Source: Bryobacteraceae bacterium
GTDB taxonomy: Bacteria > Acidobacteriota > Terriglobia > Bryobacterales > Bryobacteraceae
Assembly (NCBI GenBank): GCA_041394945.1
Contig: JAWKHH010000001.1
Location: 992,001-1,056,000, forward strand
Reading direction: 5' to 3'
Length of the DNA: 64,000 bases
The notes under the pieces were generated by a model. That model worked only from the letters and a program-made list of their open reading frames with translations, did no database searches and was not told the DNA's origin. Below are positions 59,139 through 64,000 of this stretch, piece by piece. Each line of letters starts with the position of its first letter. Position 1 is the stretch's first letter. The position numbers were made by a program, and so were the translations under genes.

Positions 59139-60689
59139 TCAATGCTTGGGCCACTCGCTCGGCGACCAGTAGAAGACCCAGTTGGGACCGCGGAAGTAGG
59201 TGCCGACGATGGTCAGCACAAGGAATCCGCAGAGAAAGCAGGTGAACAGCGCGAGCGCCCCGGCGCGTGTGGAGCCGTAGCGGCGGATGCACCACATCGA
59301 GAAAAACGCGTAGACCGCGGTGAGCAGAGTGCCTGGATTGAGGGCGGTGATCACCAGTTGCGGCACCGAAGGGAACCACTCACGCAGCCAGCCGAAGCGG
59401 ATGACGAACGATTCGATGAGAATGGGTGCGGCAAGGCCAAGCACGATGGAAAGCCGCACCAGCGGCCAACCGCCGGGACCGCCAAACCAGCGCCCTGTGC
59501 CTTCGGTTTCGCGATCGAGGTAGGGGATGAGAGCGAGTCCGATGAGGACGATGGAGGGGATGCCGATGCCGCCCATGAAGGCGCTGAAGGCGACCATCTC
59601 CTGAAGGCCGAGGAAGTACCACGGGGCTTTGGCGGGGTTTTCCGGAACGCTCGGGTTGGCCAGTTCCTTGAGCGGGGCGTCGGAGACGAGCGAAAGCGCA
59701 AGGCACACCAAGAGCGTCACCATGAGCACGCCGAGTTCGGCGTAGAAGAGGTGCGGCATGGAGGGGACGGTGTTTTCCGGTCCGCGCCCGACATTGGAGG
59801 TACGGCCCCGCACAATGGCGGCAAGTTGGTAGGTCTTGGCCGGAGCCTCTGTGAAAACGGGTAGCGCCTCTTCGTGCGGTTGGCGGAAAAGTTGGTCATC
59901 GGCATCAGAGGGACGGACCATGCCGCCGTCCTTGCGGATGCGCCAGAAGTGGACGCCCATGAGCGCGGCCAGGGCGAGCGGCAGAATCATGACGTGAAGC
60001 AGGTAGAAACGGATGAGCGCCTCGGCGCCAACCATGTCTGAGCCGAGCAGAAGCAGCCGCTGAAAGCCGCCTGGGTCGAAGTAGTCGGTGATGCCAAGCG
60101 CGTCGGTGATCTCGCGCGGCGATTGGGCGATGTTGGCGCCGATGGTGATGGCCCAGTAGGCGAGCTGATCCCATGGCAGCAGATAGCCAGTGAAGGACAG
60201 GCCGAGCGTCACCACGAGCAGTCCGATACCCATCAGCCAGTTGTATTCACGCGGCTTGCGGTAGGCGGCGGTGTAGAAGGCGCGCGCCATGTGCAGAATG
60301 ACGGCGATGACCATGAGGTTGGCCGACCAGCGGTGGAGGTTGCGGATGAGGCGTCCGGTGGGGACCACGAAGTGGATGTCCTTGATCGACTGGTAGGCGG
60401 CCTCGGGATAGGGCTTGTAATAGAACATGAGCATCACGCCGGTGACGAGCGCGATGAGGAAGGCCGAGACGCTCATGATGCCGAGGCCCATGGTGGTGGT
60501 CCACTTGAGGCTCCAGCGGTGGGTGCGGACGGCGTGCAGGTGGAGGAAGACGTTTCCGAAGACGAAGGTGGAGCGCGTGCGGTCAGTTGTGGGCGGCCCT
60601 GTGCGGAAGGCGGTTTCCATCACGCGGCGGGGGACAGCCTTGAGGTTGTCGCTGAATTCGCGGAGCGCGTCCTTTGTGGTGGGAGTCAT
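59139..60689 (-). CDS. Cytochrome b, b/c-complex type
   Basis: A 516-aa membrane protein with about eight or more hydrophobic helices. The b-heme ligands are H119 and H133 (NLHRWSANL to ILHMARAF) and H232 and H247 (YLLHVM to GVHFWR). The second pair has a 14-residue gap, as in cytochrome b6 rather than b of bc1 complexes. GYLLPWDQLAYWA and APWYFLGLQE are the quinol-site motifs, the latter replacing PEWY. The C-terminal half continues through subunit-IV-like helices on one chain. With the Rieske protein and heptaheme cytochrome it builds an alternative quinol:electron-carrier complex. TAATG overlaps the Rieske stop. Confidence 0.92.
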   Translation of the reverse strand: MTPTTKDALREFSDNLKAVPRRVMETAFRTGPPTTDRTRSTFVFGNVFLHLHAVRTHRWSLKWTTTMGLGIMSVSAFLIALVTGVMLMFYYKPYPEAAYQSIKDIHFVVPTGRLIRNLHRWSANLMVIAVILHMARAFYTAAYRKPREYNWLMGIGLLVVTLGLSFTGYLLPWDQLAYWAITIGANIAQSPREITDALGITDYFDPGGFQRLLLLGSDMVGAEALIRFYLLHVMILPLALAALMGVHFWRIRKDGGMVRPSDADDQLFRQPHEEALPVFTEAPAKTYQLAAIVRGRTSNVGRGPENTVPSMPHLFYAELGVLMVTLLVCLALSLVSDAPLKELANPSVPENPAKAPWYFLGLQEMVAFSAFMGGIGIPSIVLIGLALIPYLDRETEGTGRWFGGPGGWPLVRLSIVLGLAAPILIESFVIRFGWLREWFPSVPQLVITALNPGTLLTAVYAFFSMWCIRRYGSTRAGALALFTCFLCGFLVLTIVGTYFRGPNWVFYWSPSEWPKH

Positions 60690-61171
60690 TACGCCACCTT
60701 TGTTCCTTGCGGCACGACGACTCCCTCATCAACGGTGACGGCGCCGCCGATGATGCTGACCTTGAGCCAAGGTAGAGCACGCGGCGCGGGGCCTTTCGTG
60801 ACATCGCCGTTGGCAGAGAAACGCGAGCCATGGCAGGGGCATTCAAAGCCCTCTGCGTTCGCTTTCACGACACAACCTAGATGGGTGCAGATGGTGGAGA
60901 CGGCGTAGATGCCGCCCGTATCTTTGTAGATGGCCACGGCGCGGCCGGGCGGAACGAAGGCCTCACCCACCGGCAGTACGTCGGGCAAACTGACCTTGAA
61001 CTTCTTTGAGGGCGAGGCGAGGACGGCGGCTTTGGGCAACTTCAGCAAGCCCAATAGCCCGAACAACAGCGCGCCGGTCATGGCCCAAAGTGAGCTCAGG
61101 CCAAGCCAATCCCTGCGCGGCAAGGGTTCGGGATCAAGCCGGGAACGGGGGGCTTTCGCTTGCGTGGTCAT
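60689..61171 (-). CDS. Rieske iron-sulphur protein
   Basis: A 160-aa Rieske protein with a Tat-type twin Arg (PRRDWLGL, 18-25) and one membrane anchor (about 30-45). The cluster motifs are CTHLGC (C95, H97, C100) and CPCHGS (C111, C113, H114), and the soluble domain is short, as in bc-complex types. ATG 61171 is preferred over a TTG at 61183 because it overlaps the preceding stop (ATGA) and follows GGAG. It takes electrons from quinol at the cytochrome b site. Confidence 0.95.
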   Translation of the reverse strand: MTTQAKAPRSRLDPEPLPRRDWLGLSSLWAMTGALLFGLLGLLKLPKAAVLASPSKKFKVSLPDVLPVGEAFVPPGRAVAIYKDTGGIYAVSTICTHLGCVVKANAEGFECPCHGSRFSANGDVTKGPAPRALPWLKVSIIGGAVTVDEGVVVPQGTKVA

Positions 61172-63081
61172 TGAGTGCTCCAAGTGGTGGTGTAGGAGAC
61201 GCGCTCCATCGTGATGGCATCAGCCGGGCAGCGCATGGCGCAGGCGGCGCAACGAATGCAGCGGTCTTCGTCCTTGAGGATGGCGGAGTGCGCTTCGAGG
61301 TCGGCATCTGGACCGAGGACTTCGGCAATGGCGGCGCGCAGTTCTTCGGTTTGGGCGAGTTCGCTCAAGGGGGTTAGCTTCAGGCAGAGCGTCGGGCAGA
61401 CGTCGGCGCAGCCGCCGCAGAGGACGCAGCGGGCGGAATCAAAGACGGGTGTGACGCCGCAATCGAGGCACCGCGAGGCTTCGCGCATGGCCAAGTCGAA
61501 GGTGTAGCCCGTTTCGACGAGGGCGTCGGGGTGATGCAGCCGTTCTTCGGGTGAGGCCAGCGGGACAGGCGTGCGGCGCAACGATTCATAGCCGCGTTCA
61601 CGGCGATAGCGGTCGAGGGTGAGGTGCGAGGTGACGGCGTGCTTGGTAAGTGTGCGCTGGGTGAGGTATTGGTAGACCGAGCGCGCGGCGGCTTTGCCGG
61701 AGGCGACAGCATCGATGAGAAGGCGCGTTCCGTGCGCGAGGTCTCCCGCGACGAAGACGCCGGGGGCGGTGGTGGCCAGCGTGGCGGCATCTACCTTCGG
61801 CCAGCCGGGGCGGAACTGCTCGACATCGCCGCCCCCATCGTCGAGGAAGCCAAGCGAGGGGGCCTGACCGACGGCGAGCATGACGGAATCGCAGGGGACG
61901 ACCTTTTGCTGGTTGTCGTCGTAGAGAGGAGAGAATTTTCTGTTTTCGTCATAGACGCGCAGACAGCGGCGGAAGCGCACGCCCGTGACGGCGCCGGATT
62001 CGTTGCGCTCAATGGCGACGGGCCCCCAACCGTTGAGGCGTTCAACGCCCTCTTCGTCGCCTTCCACGATTTCGACGGTGTCGGCGGGCATCTCTTCGAG
62101 ACTTTCCAAGGAAACGAGAGTGACCCGCGAGGTTCCGGCCAGGCGCGCCGCCGTGCGGGCCGTATCGTAGGCGATCTGGCGGAGCACACTGCGCGCGACG
62201 TCATAGGCCACGTTGCCCCCGCCGACGACAACGACCTCGTGACCCACCTGGACCGGCTCGCCAAGGGAAACCGAGCGCAACAGGTCGACGCCGCCGAAGA
62301 CGCCAGGACCGTGTTCGCCGGGCAGGCCAAGACTGCGTGAGGATTTGGCGCCGACAGCGAGGATGACGGCCGCAAATTCACGCCGGAGTTGGGAGAAGGG
62401 AATATCGCGGCCCACGGCTACGCCGCAGCGGATGTCGACACCAAGTGCGCGGATGACGTCGACTTCATTCTCAATGACCGCGCGTGGCAGGCGGTAAGCC
62501 GGGATGCCAATCGCCAGCATGCCCGCCGGCACCGATTCGATCTCGAAGACGACAGGCTTGAAACCAAGCAAGGCAAGGTCATGGGCGGCGGACAAGCCGG
62601 CCGGACCGGCGCCGATGATGGCCACCGGTTCGCCCTTGCCGGGTTCGAGGCGGCCGTCGAGACTGGCGCGCAGAAGCGCGGCCATTTCCTCGGCATTGGC
62701 GGCGGCTGCTGGAGCGTAGTTTTCCACGCTGCGCAGGACGCTTTGGGGACTCTGGGCTTCGGGACCGTGCAGTTCACAGACGAAACGCTTCAGGGCGCGA
62801 ATGGCGATGGGCCGGTCGGGTCCGACGAATGCGCCGTCGTCATCCACGCGCGGCACCTTCCCGCGGCGGCAGGCGGCTTCGCAGGGAGCGCCGCAGACGC
62901 GGCCACAGATGGAGGCAAACGGGTTCGGCCCGCGAGCAATCAGGTAGGCATCTTCAAACCGCCCCTCGGCGATGGCGCGGACATAGCCGCGCGCGTCGGT
63001 GTGAACCGGGCAGGCAACCTGACAAGAGATGAGCTCTTGATGGTAGGTCTCGCCCGGCACATCGACGCGCAGTGGGATCAC
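61168..63081 (-). CDS. GltD-like FAD oxidoreductase with two C-terminal 4Fe-4S domains
   Basis: A 637-aa protein. The N-terminus carries the Fe-S domain of GltD-type enzymes (CQVACPVH, then CGRVCGAPCEAACRRG). The FAD site is GEPVAIIGAGPAGLSAAHDL near residue 150 and the NAD(P)-binding site VVVVGGGNVAYDVAR near 290. The final 120 residues hold two ferredoxin clusters (CVLCGGCADVCP and CIRCAACAMRCP). This layout is seen in electron-transfer proteins that link NAD(P)H or ferredoxin to quinone or to bc-type complexes. The start is GTG 63081, with GGGAGG upstream, overlapping the Rrf2 stop. Its role in the operon is probably electron input or output; direction is unknown. Confidence 0.85.
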   Translation of the reverse strand: MIPLRVDVPGETYHQELISCQVACPVHTDARGYVRAIAEGRFEDAYLIARGPNPFASICGRVCGAPCEAACRRGKVPRVDDDGAFVGPDRPIAIRALKRFVCELHGPEAQSPQSVLRSVENYAPAAAANAEEMAALLRASLDGRLEPGKGEPVAIIGAGPAGLSAAHDLALLGFKPVVFEIESVPAGMLAIGIPAYRLPRAVIENEVDVIRALGVDIRCGVAVGRDIPFSQLRREFAAVILAVGAKSSRSLGLPGEHGPGVFGGVDLLRSVSLGEPVQVGHEVVVVGGGNVAYDVARSVLRQIAYDTARTAARLAGTSRVTLVSLESLEEMPADTVEIVEGDEEGVERLNGWGPVAIERNESGAVTGVRFRRCLRVYDENRKFSPLYDDNQQKVVPCDSVMLAVGQAPSLGFLDDGGGDVEQFRPGWPKVDAATLATTAPGVFVAGDLAHGTRLLIDAVASGKAAARSVYQYLTQRTLTKHAVTSHLTLDRYRRERGYESLRRTPVPLASPEERLHHPDALVETGYTFDLAMREASRCLDCGVTPVFDSARCVLCGGCADVCPTLCLKLTPLSELAQTEELRAAIAEVLGPDADLEAHSAILKDEDRCIRCAACAMRCPADAITMERVSYTTTWSTQ

Positions 63082-63584
63082 AAGATGCCTCCCAATTGCG
63101 TGAAGGGCGATGGTGCGCGGTTTTGGGCGGGCGAGGCGTAGGGGCCACGCGCCATGAGGCAGGCGAACCCGTCTTCCGAGGGAGGCCCGGCGTGGGGCTG
63201 TTCGAGAAGTTGCTCCAGCGTCCAGCGCGCCAGGACGGTGGTGATGGCCTGATGAAGTTCCAGGGCGGCGCGGTGGAAGTTGCAGACCGTAGGGTCAGGC
63301 CTGGAGGAGCGGCAGAAGTCTCCGACGATGGTTCCTTGGCAGGCTTCCACAACATCGAGCAGGGTGATCTGCGCCGGGGCTTTCGCCAGCCTGACGCCGC
63401 CTTTCACGCCCTTCTGGGCCTCCAGGATGTCGCTCTTGACCAGGTGACGGACGACCTTTGCGAGATATGTGGGTGATTCGCCGAGCATGTCAGCGAGCCG
63501 ACGAGGGGACCAGCAGACGGTTGGATCTTGTTGAGCAAGCAGGAGCAGAGTGCGAAGTGCGGAGTGTGAGGTTTTAGCGATCAT
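63078..63584 (-). CDS. Rrf2-family transcriptional regulator
   Basis: A 168-aa Rrf2 protein and first gene of the respiratory operon. The winged helix occupies about 1-80 (LADMLGESPTYLAKVVRHLVKSDIL, with the GVKGGVRLAK wing). The sensing loop has C-x9-C (DFC to TVCN), with a His four residues later, and another Cys near residue 142. This is a partial match to the three-Cys site of NsrR/IscR-type members, so it may hold a cluster or respond to redox or NO, but this is not certain. The dyad ACGGATA-N5-TATCCGT overlaps its own promoter, consistent with autorepression. Confidence 0.88.
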   Translation of the reverse strand: MIAKTSHSALRTLLLLAQQDPTVCWSPRRLADMLGESPTYLAKVVRHLVKSDILEAQKGVKGGVRLAKAPAQITLLDVVEACQGTIVGDFCRSSRPDPTVCNFHRAALELHQAITTVLARWTLEQLLEQPHAGPPSEDGFACLMARGPYASPAQNRAPSPFTQLGGIL

Positions 63585-63601
63585 GCACGAATAGCGATAA
63601 C

Positions 63602-63636
63602 ACGGATACCATATATCCGTTTTTGACGGATGTCAA
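63602..63636 (-). promoter_or_regulatory. Promoter and dyad operator of the respiratory operon
   Basis: On the minus strand TTGACA (63636-63631) is followed after 17 bp by TATGGT (63613-63608), a good sigma70-type promoter 24 bp upstream of the regulator's ATG. The inverted repeat ACGGATA and TATCCGT with five bases between (63602-63620) covers the -10 element. A further ACGGAT half lies at 63626-63631. Binding there would block transcription. Rrf2 sites are usually dyads of this size, so the operon's own regulator is the likely ligand. Confidence 0.7.
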
Positions 63637-64000
63637 CAGAAACTTGATGCATAAATCTGGCGTGACCAGCATGGGTAGGGAGTGCCGGGTTCGCGCGGGC
63701 GGTCGAGGATGTGGGGTGGCCTATATGACGGTCTGTGGCGGGGCCGAAGCGGTGGAAAGTTCGGGCACGAATGATCCCGCGTGTAGCATCCGGGGCAAAC
63801 GAGGCGAGGTGAGTGTCTATCCCGGCTCCCTGAATCCGGTTCTGGGAGGTCGGATGGGCTTGGCCGCAATTGGGGGGCTGGGCAACGGCCGTATGGGGGA
63901 GGGGAGAAGTTTCGCGCACCGCAGCGCTCTCCATGCAACTCACTCGTTTTGGTGCGTTGAGCGCAGTGGCCGAAGGGTCGGGGCTGGGCCGATGTCAGCT
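63637..64000. other. Intergenic region to window end
   Basis: About 360 bp upstream of the respiratory operon promoter without a convincing gene. The plus strand is G-rich. An ATG at 63933 opens a 22-codon frame to the window edge that could be the beginning of another gene, but no ribosome binding site supports it. Confidence 0.4.

Noticed and set aside
63581..63943. Minus-strand 120-codon frame upstream of the Rrf2 gene
   Set aside because: It runs through the promoter/operator and has a composition unlike real proteins.
63933..64000. Plus-strand ATG opening a frame to the window edge
   Set aside because: Only 22 codons are visible and no ribosome binding site precedes it.

Overview
The window is high-GC, tightly packed bacterial DNA, most likely from the Acidobacteriota (Bryobacterales/Solibacter-like). 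This rests on the long outer-membrane receptor with an N-terminal carboxypeptidase-regulatory-like domain at 44.9-47.5 kb, typical of that phylum, and on the secreted laminin-G/ethylbenzene-dehydrogenase-type proteins. No rRNA, tRNA, CRISPR array, insertion sequence, transposase or integrase was recognised. The organism assignment is inference.

Region 1 (1-11.8 kb, minus strand) is a three-gene defence-type operon joined by 4-bp overlaps: a ~1730-aa DExH helicase ending in a DUF1998-like region, a RapA/SNF2-like helicase, and an Eco57I-type adenine methylase that runs off the left edge. It resembles class 1 DISARM, but with the helicase and DUF1998 parts on one chain.

Region 2 (12-43.2 kb, almost all plus strand) is the backbone of a conjugative-element or plasmid-like mobile element. 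It opens with an operon whose first gene encodes an 881-aa protein that looks like a bacterial relative of eukaryotic RNA-dependent RNA polymerases (two-double-psi-barrel family). The same operon carries a VirB9/TrbG-like protein, a TraD/VirD4-like coupling ATPase, membrane and coiled-coil proteins and a replication-relaxation-type winged-helix protein. Then come Rad52-like, AEP primase-zinc finger, HD-domain, N6-adenine methyltransferase, SNF2-type helicase, Gp157-like and CPBP protease genes. A compact module of AAA ATPase, DUF1257, DUF2997, radical-SAM activase and a DUF3150-like protein follows, then SSB and a partial PRTRC cassette (E, C, small ORF, F, B, ThiF). Single genes on the opposite strand interrupt this backbone: a YhcG-type nuclease at 28.6-29.6 kb, a GHKL ATPase-nuclease at 36.9-38.7 kb, and a degenerate J-domain protein with a small partner at 43.0-44.7 kb. 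The second sits between two versions of the 3' end of the DUF3150-like gene, so it marks an insertion site.

Region 3 (44.9-64 kb) looks chromosomal. A response regulator, histidine kinase and TonB-type receptor form one overlapping operon, divergent from two secreted-protein genes, with paired 11-bp-spaced repeats between them. Converging on these is a nine-gene respiratory operon: Rrf2 regulator, GltD-like FAD/Fe-S oxidoreductase, Rieske protein, cytochrome b, heptaheme cytochrome c, then the alpha, beta and gamma subunits and TorD-type chaperone of a type II DMSO-reductase-family molybdoenzyme. Its promoter has a clean inverted repeat over the -10 element. The physiological substrate cannot be read from the sequence.
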